The notes: generated from the letters alone by a model not told the origin. Counted from the first letter of the stretch, positions 36,216-50,224 are shown. The stretch: DNA of 64,000 nucleotides from Crotophaga sulcirostris (GCA_013397455.1 VYZB01000030.1:1458334-1522333), one strand, 5' to 3'. Made by a program: numbers and translations.

Positions 36216-38208
36216 TCCTGGCTGAGCTGTGCTGGGGAGCAGCATGCTTCTGCAGCACAACTTTATTGTCTGGAGGTCTTAAACGCCACCTGTCATTGTG
36301 GCAGGTAAATATGGGACCCTGCTAGGTAAGGCTCAGCATTTACAACAATCTTTACAAATGAGAGATCTTGCCTGAAAGCAAAAGAGATGAAATTAAGACA
36401 AGCACAAAGCACTCCTCTTAGGCAGGCAAAGCAGAATACACAAACACAAAACAAGGAATATGCAATGAGACAGGAGAGGACTAGGGTTGTGCTGGTTCAC
36501 AAACAGAATATGAATCAACCCCGCGACACTGCTGCAAAACAACTCATTGTATCCAACACTGTATTAACAAGACTGTTCTTTGCCAGATACGTGAGGCAAT
36601 TATTACAACCTGCTGGCAGAGCTTCAGACAAGCACTGGTGTCCAGAACAGATGTGAAACTTTGTCTGCACCCATTAAGAAATTTGGAGAGAGAGTCCAGA
36701 GAGAAAAAAAAACAAAATAAGTGAATGATAAGTTAGGTAAATATGTCCTGTGAACAAAGATTGAAGGCACTGTACTTGTTCATTTTAGGAGAGAAATTAT
36801 GGAAATGGAAAGCAGTAAGTCTTTCAACATATAAATAGTACTTATAAAAAGTCTTGTGATGAGCTGCTTTTCATTGTCACTGGTGGAAGAAAAAGTACTT
36901 GAATTCACAATGAAGATGATTTAATATGTTTGTTAGGAAAACACTTCTAATCCCTACAGAGGTAAAACACTGAAGTAGGTGTTCTGGGGTAGATGTGGCA
37001 TCCCCTTTCTTAGTGAATTTTAGGAATGGGATAGACAAACAACTATTAGGACAAATAGTTATTTAAGTATATTTGATCCTGTCCCTGATGATCCCATGAA
37101 ATGCTTTTCTGCCATACGTATCTATAATTAAGCACGATATAAAAACACAACCTCTTCCTTGAGGAGTTAAAAACCCATATATAATTAGATCGTCTTTATC
37201 CTTTAATGGTAAAACTAGGTTAAACGTGCCTTATGTGACAGCTCTGTTAATGCATCATTGTGGAGCAAACATCAGGAGGAAAGGGAACTCTTTAAACTAA
37301 AGAACAGTACTGCTATAACAACATGACTATAAAACTGCCCAAGCATAAATTAGGCAGAAATTGAAAGAAAGTTTCAAACTGTCAGAACAACGATGTTCTG
37401 AAACAGCCTTTCATAATGGGAATGCTGGGGGCAAAAATCAGAACTTGTTTTTAAAATGGAGCTTGCTAAATTAATTCAAAGGATCATAGAGAACAACTGC
37501 CTGTCATAGTGGAGTCCAGAACTAGGAGATCCCTTTTGTTGCTGGATTTTAGGAGCTGAGGGGAAGAGAAATACTTCATGCCAGTGGGACCGTGTTCTGC
37601 TCTTTATTGATTCAGATGTACCTCTTTCATCCCTGTGCTTTTCCATGCATGAGGCAGTTACTGACATTCTTTTTAAGATCTGAAGGTCATATTTCTGTTT
37701 ATAATTGCACAATTGCACCAAGGTGAAGGAGGGAAATCCAAGTTTGTGAAGACCTTCTTGAATGCAAATCCTCAGGTGCTGGGTGTCCTCTTGATTTTTC
37801 CAGAGGCTGCAAACACTTTGTGCTGATCGGAGTGAGCCTCATTTTGGGCCAATGCAAACAGCTGGGAGAACTGCCTCAAAGAAGAGCTGAGCCACTCTCA
37901 TCTGTTAAACTGGATCCAAACCTCATGGTCACTATTTGGCAGCTCTGGTGGGGTAAGATGAGGTGCTGAAATGGGGCAAGAAACTACTGCAAAGCAATGC
38001 AGTGTGCCAAACATAGCTAATAGGACAGCACAGGCTCTGTGCCAGAAGAGGAACTTAATTTCTTTGCTGACAAATGAAACAAAGATGTGATTGGAGGTGC
38101 CACGCTTTGGAGGTATGAGCAATTTCCCTGTAATCAATCATCCAAACCAAATTGTTTTCATTTCTTTGCATTATTTAGGAGCTATTTGATGGCAGACAAT
38201 ATGAGCTG

Positions 38209-38222
38209 TTTTTTTTTTTTTT
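38209..38222 (+). repeat. Poly-T run (T14)
   Basis: Fourteen consecutive T residues lie between GAGCTG and CCCACTG. No attached retroposon body was recognised. Confidence 0.85.
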
Positions 38223-39776
38223 CCCACTGATACACTGATGTGATTTGTGGGCTTTGGCAGTGGGATGCTGGGGTGAAGAAAAGCTGAACTGGGCTTCTGT
38301 GATCAAAAAAAGCTTGGCAAAGACCACATCTGTGATTATCAGCTAATCATTCAGACATAGACATTGTTTGTCTGTTCTTATTAGGTCTGTAAAGTATCTG
38401 GCTGTGCAAAGCTGACAGTGAAACACCTACAGGAGAAGATGTCAGAAGCAAGAGGGAAGGAGTGAGGAGGTGATAAGGTAGAACTGAGTTTGATAAGAGC
38501 CCTTGGCTCCCCTAGTAATTGCAAGAAAGGTGAAACATACTATTAGACCTATCAGTTCTCCTGGGTATTCCCAGGAGAATGAAGCTATTGATGTGGTTGG
38601 AGACCATGGAGGGAGGGCTAAGAGGGGCAGGAGGGCTGGTTCCTATATAATGGGCTGAACTGTATTGAGCAATTCCCATTCTTTTCCTAGGGGGAAATGT
38701 ATGTCTGAGATCTTGAAGGATCCATTTTACTTTCCCTTGGACAATTTGTGTGCTATGGGAGAGGAAGAAGGAGTTACTGGGAAGCATACATTAAGGTGAC
38801 TCAGTGGCTGGTTTGTGTTCTGGATTCTGCTCTGACTTTTTTCCAGCATTTGCTTGTACTGGGCCAGGCTGAAGCAGAACTGCTTGGTGCAAATATTATA
38901 TAACAAAAGGGAAAGTTGTGGGGAGATACAGTAAGAATAACGTCTAATACACAGAGTGTGCTTTTCATCCCTTTTAAATCTGATTTTGGTCGCATTCAAG
39001 TAATGGCCAAAGAGCCTGCTTGCACCACACAAGTCAGATAGAGCCTGATTTATAGAAGGGCATCCTACAAGTGCTAAGTAACACCCTACGTCCTTAGATG
39101 AGATAGGATGGGCTTTTCCTTCAGGCAAACTGATGTGTTGAAGTTGAAGCTGCCTTTAAGCTGCTTTGTTCCAGGGTATGTCTCTAGAGGCAGCACCATA
39201 GACAAGATGCAGAACTCCATGTGAGTGACCTTTGATGCCATGAATGTCCTGAAACCTCCTGCTAATGGAACCTGTTCTACCCTGTGGTGGTCCTCAAGGG
39301 ATACTTACACTGGGATCATGTGATCCTATGGCAGGGAGCTGGTAGGTGACACTGCTGGAAAATGTTCACTCAGCACATCCCAGAACTGCATAATTTTGTG
39401 GTCTATCAGGGCAGGATACAAGAGCTAACTCTCAAAGAGAGCTTTAGGATGGATAGGATTGAAGATCAATTTAAGGATTCATATCTGCTCTGTCTCAAGG
39501 GCTTGAATGTATGTTCAAATATCACTGATGTTTTTCAGTTTTCGTTTAGCTGGCTTTCCAACAGTTATTGGTAGGGTGGCATGAGTGGGAGTGGAGGGGG
39601 GGAATGGCTGGGTTTTCTGCTTGTTGTCAAATCTGAACACATACTAGGCTGGGAGCTTGTGCAGTTAACACTGGGAATCACAAAGGCTTCAGGACCTCCT
39701 AGCATGTATAGGTAAACAAGAAAGGCATGTTGATTATATCACCAGCACAGCAGATTAGATCTAAGTACACACTCAC

Positions 39777-39968
39777 CTCTCTGTGGCTCAGCTTCTTGTA
39801 CAAAAAATAGAGATCATGATACTTTTCCTCCTGCCTTTGTCTGTCTTGCCTGCTTGGCTGGTTGCTCGCGGAACAAGGAGTATTTCTTATTGAGTATTTG
39901 TACAGTGCTTTGTACAACAGACCCCTGATCACAGCAGGGGGCTTTCATGTGCTGCTGCATTAGAGTGA
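39777..39968 (+). repeat. MIR-like amniote SINE, fairly complete 3' half
   Basis: Three blocks of the family appear in order: CTCTGTGGCTCAGCTTCTTGT followed by AAAAAATAGAGATCATGATA (compare CTCAGTTTCCCCATCTGTAAAATGG and GATAATGATA), then GTATTTGTACAGTGCTTTGTAC, then CCCCTGATCACAGCAGGGGGC followed by a TGTGCTGCTGCATTA block. The last block is characteristic of amniote copies that read GGGGTCCTGATCT, then GGGGCCT, then GTGCTACTGTAATA. The middle is expanded or replaced by unrelated sequence (about 39840-39885). Family recognition is from memory. Confidence 0.7.
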
Positions 39969-42900
39969 GCACAGGGATATCTGAACCCTGGTGGAAGTAG
40001 CAGCCTGTGCAGCACTACAAAGGTTATAGATCAAGCATGTGCTTGTCGGACTGCAATGTAGTCAGATTTCACTGCAGTAAACGTTGCTTGTAACAAACCA
40101 CCTTTTACAGAGGTCCCAACAATAAAAAACATTATTTTTCACATTGATAATTAGTTCTTGATAGGGCAAACGTTTATGAGAAGTTGAAATGATACAAGGA
40201 TCTCTGTTTTCCTGCTTTTTCCAAGTTGTGCTGTATTTACCTCTAAGGATACATCTTGCCTTCTCCTTCATGTCTTTATTTTCTTTTTAAAGTATAATTT
40301 AAATGTTGAGCAGTGCAAAGCCTCAAAATACAGAGTATTTATGGACAATTCAGATTGAGTGTTTTCCCTCATTATTCTGAGGTGGTGAATTGCCTTCTCC
40401 TTTTATTGTGACTATCAGGATATTATGAAAATTTAGTTGGGCTTCTTGTTGGCCACTTTGAGTAATACCAAAGACCTTTATGTCTTCTTGCACTTCCTGC
40501 ATCCTCTTTCTGCTGATCTTTAGAAAAGAATAAATCCACTTCCTGATCATGATGGTTGGTGTTTCCAAGTTCATTTAATTAAGTATGTTTTCACTCCATT
40601 CTCAACCCCAGCTTACCACTTGTCCCTGAGGTCAGATTTGATGGAAGCAAAAGAAGCTTCAAACTTCAGAATTTATTCAGGTGAGACCAACAGAAGATAC
40701 TGGCTCTTCATAAAGCAGCTTGTTTGCTTAGTAAGGACTTGGAGGGCAGGAAGAAGAGCAAAAGGCTTTTAATTCAGCCAAGAAGAAGAAAAGTCAACCT
40801 TCCACAGGCTGACTAGGGATGAAACTAGCTAAATACTTTAATAATGTTTGAGGTAAGACAATGTATTTGTCTGCCCACCATTTAAACTGAGTACTACTCT
40901 ATTTGAGAAGTTAAATAAAATATAATGTTTCCTTTGAACACTCTCCTTTTCCTCAAGCTGTCCTCTCTGTTTGTCTTTACTTTATGGCTCCAAGGAAGAA
41001 CCTGTCTCAGTTCCTGCCCTCAAAGCCATAGCTGCCCTAGTGATGAGGGGCAGTTTAAGGGAACATTGCAGAGTAACCATGAAAGGAACATTTTCACTTG
41101 TCTCTCAACTATTGGTATAAACTGGCACTTGGGTGGAGATCACAAACCAAGAAACAGCCTTTTTGCTTTGTTGAGCTGGTGGAACAAGCCACACTGTTTA
41201 AGCTTTTACTATCAAACCATTTATGGGATTACACAGTCAACAGGTCTTTGGTGTCATTAGGATGTGGAAATGTTTAACTTATTCTTTTGTTTAGATTTCA
41301 CTGATGTCTTGTTGTTTCAGTTCAGAGCTTACTTCTTTAACTGGGAAACACATGATAGGGACTAGGAATAGGACAAGGTTTTTGTTGTGCTTTGTTGCTA
41401 CTTGTGGCACATAGCAGCTGCTTCACGAGGGTTAATGAAACCCTCTGTGCTGCAGCAACTGTTGAACTAGAAGAGGAAATGTTATAGCAAAATACTTAGT
41501 ATTGTGTCTTTTGTTCTTTCTGCTCCCATATTGTCCTTCATGCTTGTCTGCTGTTTGCTGGCAGAAGTACAACAGTACTTAACTACTGTACTCGGGTCAC
41601 CCTGATGGCCTCTGACTTCACTTGAACAGGCATAGATTGGCAAGAAGTGAAATCAGCATGTACTGTACATTTATCTGCATGTTTGTGTGTGCTCAGGGAG
41701 GCTTGGTGTGCATGTGAGCAGACTGAAATTACCAACTTTGCTGTTCCCATCTGCTTTCCTTTTCCAGCGATTAAAGCTTAGTAACCACCAGAGTCAACAC
41801 ATAAATATAGGTCCTTGGGATTCACTTCCCTTAGGTGAAGGGGCAAAAAAGTTCTACCAGCTCCTGCTGGCACAGTCATTAAAAGCTGCTTTACCAAGCT
41901 TTCAGCAGCTACAGAAACTCATCCTAAAATGCTCTGCAAGGAAAGTTCAAGTTACAATGGCTGCCACAGCCTGAGCAGCTTTACCTCCTGGTGTGAGCCC
42001 GTGATTACACGTCAGTGATGGAAAGCTTAGTCATAGCAGCGGGTCTCCAGGAAACCTTGTGTAGGGGAATGTTGCCTTGAGGCAGCAGACAGCGTTATCA
42101 AAAGCCTAGCAGGGACGTATGCAAAAAAATAGGAGTTTAATTGCCAAATTTTCTCTTTATCTTAGTATAATTAACAAGCTGGTGTCTGTACAGTTCTAGT
42201 TGAAGGGATTGCTCAAAAATGTGTTATGGATGTGTTAAGGAGCGTGGTAGCTGTGTTATTGTGGCAGTGTTTATGAAGTTCTAGTGGCTCCTTTCACAAA
42301 AGTTTTCAAGATATGTCAAACATTATTAAGAATGATACTTATAAAAATGCCAATGAAATACAAGTCTTGCTATCAACCCTCATGGGCTACACTCCTCTCT
42401 CCTCCCATCCTTGACATGCAATGTGGCTTAGTTGACCATCCACTTGCAGCAAGAAATAAGCATTAACTTCTCAGATGAGAGATGGACCCATATTCACTGG
42501 TAGTTGAGGCAACTATCTGTGAATGGTGACCCTCAAACTTATGGGCATACATCCACAGAAATAATCTGGCAGACTGGTCACAGCATGATATACAATGAAT
42601 GGGATGACTCAACACTGTGTTTTGCAGTGTTGCATGCAAACTACCCAGGAGGTGACACCTGACAGTATGGAAAGGTGAAGACTTGAGTTAAAATTTCCAT
42701 TATGGCTCAGCTTAGTGTCGTGTAAAAAACCCACCAGATCTGACAACTTACACCTTGCATCTGGCAATCACAAAAGTCTCCTTGGTTTGTGAGTAAAGAG
42801 GTATTTTGCTGTAAGAGCTGGGTCCTACCTCTTCCCTGTTTATACATTCTTGCTTTACAGACAAGATGACATGTTTAGTCACAGCAATGAGAAGCAGATT

Positions 42901-45607
42901 TCTGGAGTGTGAAAGCAAGCTTGGCTGAGCCTGGGTGCAAGACAAGTTTGAGTGGAACTTATCTTGGGAGGGGACTGGCAGTGTTTTTGAAGGCAATACA
43001 CTCCCAGGCTTTTTGAAGCCTTATCAGGGATCTGACTGTTTTATCTATAATGGCTTTTCATAAGGGATGCAGAATGCTCCTGGATGTTACTCATGCATCG
43101 AGTCTGTACAAATCATCCTGGTTCACAGAGCAATAGGTGGAATTGCAAAACTGCAGTTAATGACTGAGTGACAGCCATCTACAATACGTGCTTTCAATGT
43201 GATATTATGAAGGATAATTTTTCTCCTGCCTGTGAAGCTGAAAGAAACCCAGGGGAGAACATCTCTTGGGTTTATTTGCTTTGCTTTTAATTGATTTTGG
43301 AGATTAAAGCCTGAGTGAAAGAATCGGCTTGAAAGCCCTGAGTACTGAGAGCTTCTGGTTTTGTCAGAGGATGTGCATGGGAAGCGTATTGTCAACCTGT
43401 CTGGGCCTTGACCAGAGGCTGTCAGGATGGTGTACCTCAGTCTACCATGTATTTAGTAAATAAATAATGCAGTTATCCTGCTGGAGAGCTGACTTCCTAC
43501 CCTCCTGCCCTCTGCAAAGACACTCACAAAGTGCTTTTTTTTGCTACTCTCTTGGTGATTCTTAAAAAAGGAGGTTGGATGAAACAAACCCATAGTGTTT
43601 ACCCTTTGCAAATTATTCCTAACACCTTTCCCTCACCTGACTTGACTGCATCTCTAATCTGCCTGCTACTCTACTAGTTTTGTGCACTGAAAAGTTATTG
43701 CCATGAATTATAGCACCTTTGAAGGACTTCCTTATAGCCTGCTTATTTTGTCTGGAACAGCATGAATAAAACCTTCCCAGTAAGGGGATGAATGGCTGAT
43801 GGGCTCTTTTCCATGGGCAAAGTGGCCCAGGCTCTACTTTCACTTTAACAGCGTTTCTACTCACACGTGAACCCCAGGTTTCTGCGCCTTCCTCCAGCTG
43901 CAGGTGGCAAAAGTGAATGTCTGCATTTGCACACCCTGAGCTCAGTTTGGGCACTGAGGTAAAATACCTTGAAGATCTGAGGGGCTGTGCCTCCATGCTC
44001 TGACTAGGATGTGTCCCACCTTTCCTTGGGCTTTGAGTAGGGAGGGGCTGAGAACCCTTGGTTGACCAGCATTTAGAGATACCATGGCAATATCAAGCCA
44101 CAGGGCTATGACTGAGTCCATCTGTCACAATAATAAGACAATTTTCACAGCAATGCTTTTTTTGGTTTTTGTTTTTTTTTACTCTGTATTGTGCTCTGGC
44201 CTGGAGCTGGTCTGGAAAGGATCCAGGATCACAGCAGGCAGCAGGTGAGACTGCAGACTGCTAACTGATGTGTGCTGTTTAGAGTTGCTTGGAAGAATAA
44301 GATCGGGGTATAGTGCAAGGAAGAGAGAGGAATCTCTGTTACTGGGCTGGTTGTAGGCTGTATTGAAATTTTGTCCAGCCCTGAGAAAAGTCAACAGCCT
44401 ATTTCACCAAGGTCTTCATTGTGTGCAGGGCACAGCTGCAGAGCATGTCCTGCATGTGGCTGTCGAACTCATGACCTGTATGAATGGGTAGTTCCGTGTG
44501 AGGACAGCAATTCATGCTCTCTGATCCTGCTCTGGTTCATTTGTGATTGGTGACCTCCTAAGACACACCAGGGCAAGGTCTCAGTGAAAGTGCTGTGGAA
44601 ATCTACCCAGGTTTGTCAAACACTTGCAGTGTGCAGCAGTTTCATAGAGCCTGACTTTGCCAAGTAGAAAGAATCAGCCCATAGCAAGCTGTGCTGCCTT
44701 GAAAGGTCCTTCTTTCTGCATACCCTGTTCTACATCTCCTCTGGATGACCATGAACAGTGTGATTTTCCCTACTAGCCCTTGTCTCCAAATCTGTCTCCC
44801 ACATATGACTCCTTCAGCACACGCCTGTCGGGTCACACAAGGTGAGTGGGGAAGGTTTCCTTGAGGAGCAAGACACCGGGGTGGCTCCAGGGAAGAGGAT
44901 ATAGCCTTAAATGATATTGCTGCTGGGACCTTACCCTCAAGAATTTTCTGAGTTCAAGAGAAAAAAAGAAAATAAAAAAACCCCTTTGTTCCAATGACAC
45001 ATGACCCTTGCTCTGTAGGCCAGAAAGCATATTGTCTCACTGGTGTCTGCTCCTGCTGTACTGGGAACAGGTCAGATCCCAGTTCAGCATCCCCTTGTGT
45101 GCTTGCAAAAGGCTTTAAAACCACAGAGGTCCCTTCCCCGAGCCGCTAACAGGTCAAGCGTTCAGTCTGGTGGTTGTGCTGTTAATCTGGGATGTCAAGA
45201 GGCATGCTAGCACAATCCTCTCTTGATCCATGACTGCTCCAGCCTGCGTAGCTGGCACGGATTTTGATTAGGTTAATATCTTTGGGAGGCTGGAAAAATC
45301 TCTGGGTGCTTCCATATTTTTCTGACGGCCCTCTGGAACTCTATTTGCATAATTAGCAAAGGTGCACATGTGGATCCAAATGGAAATCTTGTGCTTGCAG
45401 AACCATTGATTGCATGCTTGCAAGCAGACATGCTCACCAGTGCTCTAAACACAACCCAGCAACATGTAGCCCTTTCCACAGTGAATTCATTCTCAGCTGC
45501 TCCCATCTAATGCATTTCTCTTCTCTGCATATCTCTCAGCTGTGACACTGCTGCTGTTTTGGTGGATTGCTTTTTGTAATCTTCTTTCTTCAAACGGTAA
45601 ACTTGCT
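39969..45607. other. Non-coding unique sequence
   Basis: About 5.6 kb with no recognised gene or repeat family. Reading frames here (up to 125 codons, 43619-43996 minus) lack motifs. An 8-bp perfect hairpin lies at 42610-42632 (CAACACTG, 7-nt loop, CAGTGTTG). A T-rich patch, two T runs broken by GG and G, lies at about 44157-44181. Confidence 0.55.
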
Positions 45608-45690
45608 CTTGATGTAATTACTGTGATAAAGTTCTGTGGCATGACAGATCATCCTTAACAGCACTGTTGCTCTTTACTTCAGGCAAGAGG
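45608..45690 (+). repeat. Copy A of an unclassified local repeat
   Basis: Begins CTTGATGTAATTACTGTGATAAA, continues through TGTGGCATGAC and reaches AACAGCACTGTTG followed by CTTTACTT. It shares an ordered set of words with 47279-47360, in the same orientation. See that entry. The pair does not match a family I recognise. Confidence 0.45.
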
Positions 45691-47278
45691 ATATTTTATT
45701 TCAAACTTTTGTGGAAAGGGTGGTAAACAGGTTTGTTTTCCCCAGCATCATCTTCCTCTATATTATGTCTGCCGGAGAAGATTGTCCCCACGTGCATCTT
45801 TCACAGCACTGAGGTTCACTTGGGACTTCTCTGCAGCCTGGAATAGTACTAATGATGTACTGAAAGGTGGGCAATGTCTTTTGTAGGAGATGAGTTAGGT
45901 AACACTCTAGTCGTCCCAGACATGTGCCCACCATGCTGATGACTGTCCTTTCCATCAGTGCTCCTGCTGAGGGTGTCAGTGTCTGCATGTTGGGCTCTGC
46001 AGGGCAACCTCCACACAACCCTGGTTAAGCAGTGGCTCTGGGATGAAAGGGATAATAACTGTTGTGAGGGTTTTCTTCCCTGCTGCTATGCAGAGGACAA
46101 CAAATTCCAATCAAAACATACTTGCTCATCAGACTGTAGAAGGAGGGTCTTGTATGTACCCATTGCCTGAATCCTGTTCGTCCAAGTATGTCCATGCATG
46201 ATTCAATGAATTTCTGAGTAAGAGAGGGTGATAGAAAAACAAGTTTTTGCACCAGTCTGGCAGCTTCTCTCTTTTTTTACAGTAGTCTGTGGCCTGTCTT
46301 GTCTTTTGCTATTTAAAAAAAAAAGCAACAAACAAATACTTACTCTCTGGAACTCATTTTTACTATTTGTTTTCACAGTCTCACTTGACAACTAAAAGCT
46401 ATAGCAACTGCAGCTTTCCAAGCTCCATTTTACTGTGTGCTGTATGCTGTGGTGCCTCAGAACAATTTACAATAAATAGAGGGATCCATGGGAAAGAGGG
46501 ATAAAAACAGATGAGTTGTCAGTATGATATAGGAGCAGGGAGTTTGCTAGGTTTCTGAAGGAACCACATTGCAGTGAATTAGCAAACAAAGGGGAAAGAT
46601 GGGATGAGAAAACAGAAAATAGAGACAACTTCGCAATGCATTAGGAATTTACCCACTTGAATGAAGTATTTGGAGGATGTCAGGTTGTTTGGGGAGTTAG
46701 TGGGGTCCATAGGGATTATGCCACTTTGCATCTGCATGAAATAGTGTAAGAGAGGTCTGGGTGCATGTGACTGCAGGTTATTTTGGGGTCAGGAGAAGAG
46801 TTTTCAGTGTCTTTCCCTGTGACTCTGAGAGATACAGAATTGCTTTTATTTTCATGCCAAATCCTTTCTTGGCCTACAGAATAGATGTAGCCCCAGGTAT
46901 AGAACTCTTCTGCCTGAGGAGAGGCTGATTCCTGCACAGAAAACGTGGCTACATGCTCTCTTCCACCACCCTGCTGTGGACATTTAGGAGCCTGGGCTGC
47001 CAGTGAAGCCCAGAGAACTCTGAAGGCCAATTTCCATTAATTTGGTCCTTTGTGATCCTGAGGACTGACTTTGATAGCTCGTACAAACCTATATGCAGCA
47101 AGAGTCAGGGGAGCTCTCTGGTTGTATTTCTTCCGTGACATGGCTCTTCAGAGCTCAAGGACAGAAATTGAATGTAATGTCCAAACCCCAAACCAGTCTG
47201 CAAATCCCAGTACTGTGAACAGGAAGCTTCAGAAGAGCTGCTTCCCTCATCTTATCTCTCACAGACAGTTACTGTGTT

Positions 47279-47360
47279 CTTGATGTAATTATAGTGATAA
47301 AACAATGTGACATAACTGCTGGCTTCTATCATGGTATCACTGCTGTTGACTTAAGTGACA
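47279..47360 (+). repeat. Copy B of an unclassified local repeat
   Basis: Begins CTTGATGTAATTATAGTGATAAAA, continues through TGTGACATAAC and reaches TATCACTGCTGTTGACTT. Against copy A the first 23 positions differ at only two sites (20 of 23 or better allowing for edges), and then similarity becomes patchy. Copies are 1671 bp apart. Either an old local duplication, two members of an ancient interspersed family, or chance plus shared binding-site words. Confidence 0.45.
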
Positions 47361-50224
47361 GGGTAATAATTTTATAAGAGACCTTTTATTTTTCTTCCCC
47401 TGGCAGCAACTGGCAATGCTTAAGCATAGGAGCCAATGTCTCCGATAGAACACATTATGCACGTTCTAAGAGTCCTAAAACTTTTTATCAGTTTTATTTA
47501 TGCACTTTTCCTCCAGGTGATATTTCCATTTGTTCTGGCAGCATCCAGGTAGTGGCTCTCCACAACTGGCACAGGGGCTGCTGTTCGCACAGTTGAATTG
47601 GAGTTGCAGTGGTAATAGTCAGTCATGCTCAATGTTTGGGAGGGGACAGAGAGAGAAAAAGATCTTTTTTCTACACAATTCTCACCTTTTTCAGTTGCTG
47701 ATGCATTGCAAACCCGCTAGTCCCCCTACTCAGCTGCAGGAGGTGTCCTTGGGATGGCTCCTGTGAGAAAACCTGGTTAAAAATGAGCCACATGAAGAGG
47801 ATTAGAGTGGACTCTTACACCTCCCTTTTTTTAATATATCAGAGCCCTGACAGAGTATATATCTGTTGCTTTAACTTAGCTAGGAAGATGCAGCCCAGAG
47901 GCAGACTATGCAGGGAAACTTTCAAGCCAACAGGAATCTAATCATATGTATTTATGTTCCTGCACTTGCTTGTCTCAGCTGAACGTTTATTGATGTAGTT
48001 TCACAGAGCGCAGAGCCTCGCTGATCTATGTTGTTGTCTACCACTGTCAACCAAATCTCACCGTGAAGCACAGGCCATTGGGTAAGGAGGGACGTGTGTT
48101 ACTTCTGGTCCATCTTGCAGCCATCCACAGTGACTAGAAATACTTACAAGTGCAAAGCATAGATTTTTCACAGCACCTCACAGCATATGGAAAAAGTGCT
48201 GTTCCCCTCTATAAATATTTCCACGTGATATAACAGGGCTGTGCACAAAGTGGGACCCATAGTCTCCTTCCAGGAGCACTCGTGGGATCAGACTAGCTGG
48301 TAGGATTTGCTGGGTGTTGATGATATCTCCTTACCCAGCCAGCCTGGGTATGAAGATTCTTATGGGTGATCCCTGTGACTGCTGCACAGATGTCAGTTCC
48401 CCGTTCATTATGGGTGAACAAGACCAGGTAGGTGACTAACGCTGAAAGCTGGAGGGGAGGAATGCCCTAATAAGCTCTGTTTCACTGTGTGCAACATTAG
48501 TTGTGCAAAAGAGTAAAAATACATTTTTTTTTTTACCTGTACAGAGTTGTCAGGAAGCATGATAAACTTGGGCAGGTGGACCAAGTGCTCATTTGCAAGA
48601 TCTTGGATATTTAGATTATTTACTCGATTTCCTTATTTTTTTGTTTGTTACAAGGCATGAGTGAGAATGTCTGGAAGAACCAACGTTTGCATTTGGTGAC
48701 AATCAAAGAGAGGAATGAACCACCCAAGAATATCAATAGGCAGCAAACCTTACAGGGTTTGTAGTTGGAGCTTGTCAAAATGACTCTGTGAGGAATTTTG
48801 ACAGTCTACAGGTTTTAAACAGGAAGAATTTTTCATTGTTTTAAACCATCCCAGAGTGTTTGTATGAGGAATATGTTTTTTGTTTGGATGGTTCAGAATT
48901 TTCTGGGGTTTGCCTCTCCATCCAAATAGTAAAGGAGGTGGGAAAACCCTCAGACTTAGTACAAAATCATTTTTCTGTCTTTGATTTCTCTTGGTGAAAA
49001 AATACCAACCAGTTAGGGTGGGGTGAGTGGACAGCTCTCTGGAGAGGTGGGGTGGGGTTTTAAAAAATTTCTTCTACCTTTAAAGTCATGGTAGGAAACA
49101 AGCCCATGGAAGGTGAGACAATCATGATGTCTTTCCCAGCATCACCAACTGGGAACTGATGCATTTGCAAAACTGTATGAGAAATCCAAAATCAAACTTA
49201 TAACGATGCTTTTCCTCTCTTGCGTTGAGAAATCGCCTTCCCTGCATTTTATCCTCACCTTTAGGGGGAAAAGGGAGGTCTCTGGCTGATGCAGGGGTAC
49301 CCCACTGCCCTGTGCTGCCGTGGAAGCTTTTCTCATCAGTGCTGGGGGAACGGGAGCTGCTGTCCACCTGTGTGTGTTTGTGCAACTCCTCTGTCACACA
49401 CTCACCTGTGGCAGTCCCTAACGACAGACGGAGAAGTTGAAACAGGCATCAGAGGTAAGAGAGGGATGTAACTGCTGTTTCAATGCTTCTTTTGTAGTCT
49501 TTTTCCACCTGCATTGAAGGTGTCTGTCTAATACCAAGTGATGAGTGCCCCGGCTGTCACTCTTTGGGACATACTGTGTTTAGGTGTCCTCCTGGGCTTT
49601 TCAGGCAATCAGATGGTGGCATATAGCTGCGATAAACAAATGCCTTTAAAAACTCTCTGTGCTGCTATTGAAGTGCCGATCCTGCTGGCCGCTGACCCAT
49701 CACACAGCAGAGCAGGGGGAGCTTTTCACCTAGCGCTGTCATTCTCCACGCCAGGAGCCTTTGTGTGGCTCAGAGCTGTGGCAGAGCCCCAGACAATGGG
49801 AAAGGGATGTTTTAATAATAACCCTTTCTGCCATCGACCTGCTGCTGATGGGAGCCACCAGGAAGGGCCCTGAGGCTTAGAGCTGGAAAAAGACCAGGTT
49901 TTTTTTCTGGATCTTGGTTGCACAGTAAGTATTGCTCGTCAGAATTATGCCTGGCTGGGGATGGAAGAAGCTGGGGAATGAGAAAGGGAGCCAAATCCTG
50001 GGCTTGGAATGAATTAGTATTGATGATGCGGGTGAGAGGGTACTGGATTTCTTCCCCAGTTAATCCCAATGGGCCAGCAAAGAAAGGAGATCGTGCCTTT
50101 CCTCGTGCCCAGTTTAGACATTGCCATTGATGAGGAGGTGGCAGGATCATTCCCAAACCTTGGACCTGTTAACAAACACAGGCTAAATCTTCGTTTAACC
50201 CAGAGTAGTGGTTCATAATGCCAA
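47361..50224. other. Non-coding unique sequence
   Basis: About 2.9 kb with no gene recognised. An 11-base T run lies at about 48524-48534 and a G-rich patch of repeated GGGTGGGGTG-type words at about 49013-49060. Donor-like GTAAGAG (49454) and GTAAGTATT (about 49925) occur without acceptable upstream acceptors. Confidence 0.55.

Larger units (their letters stand above)
31269..39776. other. Non-coding unique sequence
   Basis: About 8.5 kb. It holds the longest open frame of the window (33829-34416, minus strand, 195 codons counted from a TTG). Its product has no domain and odd clusters of Trp, Cys and His, and no splice sites or promoter are apparent. One strong isolated donor is listed at 35845. 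T14 (38209-38222) and A10 (about 33380-33389) runs are present. Confidence 0.55.

Noticed and set aside
49225..49454. Open frame ending at a GTAAGAG donor-like site
   Set aside because: No upstream acceptor of quality and no protein resemblance.
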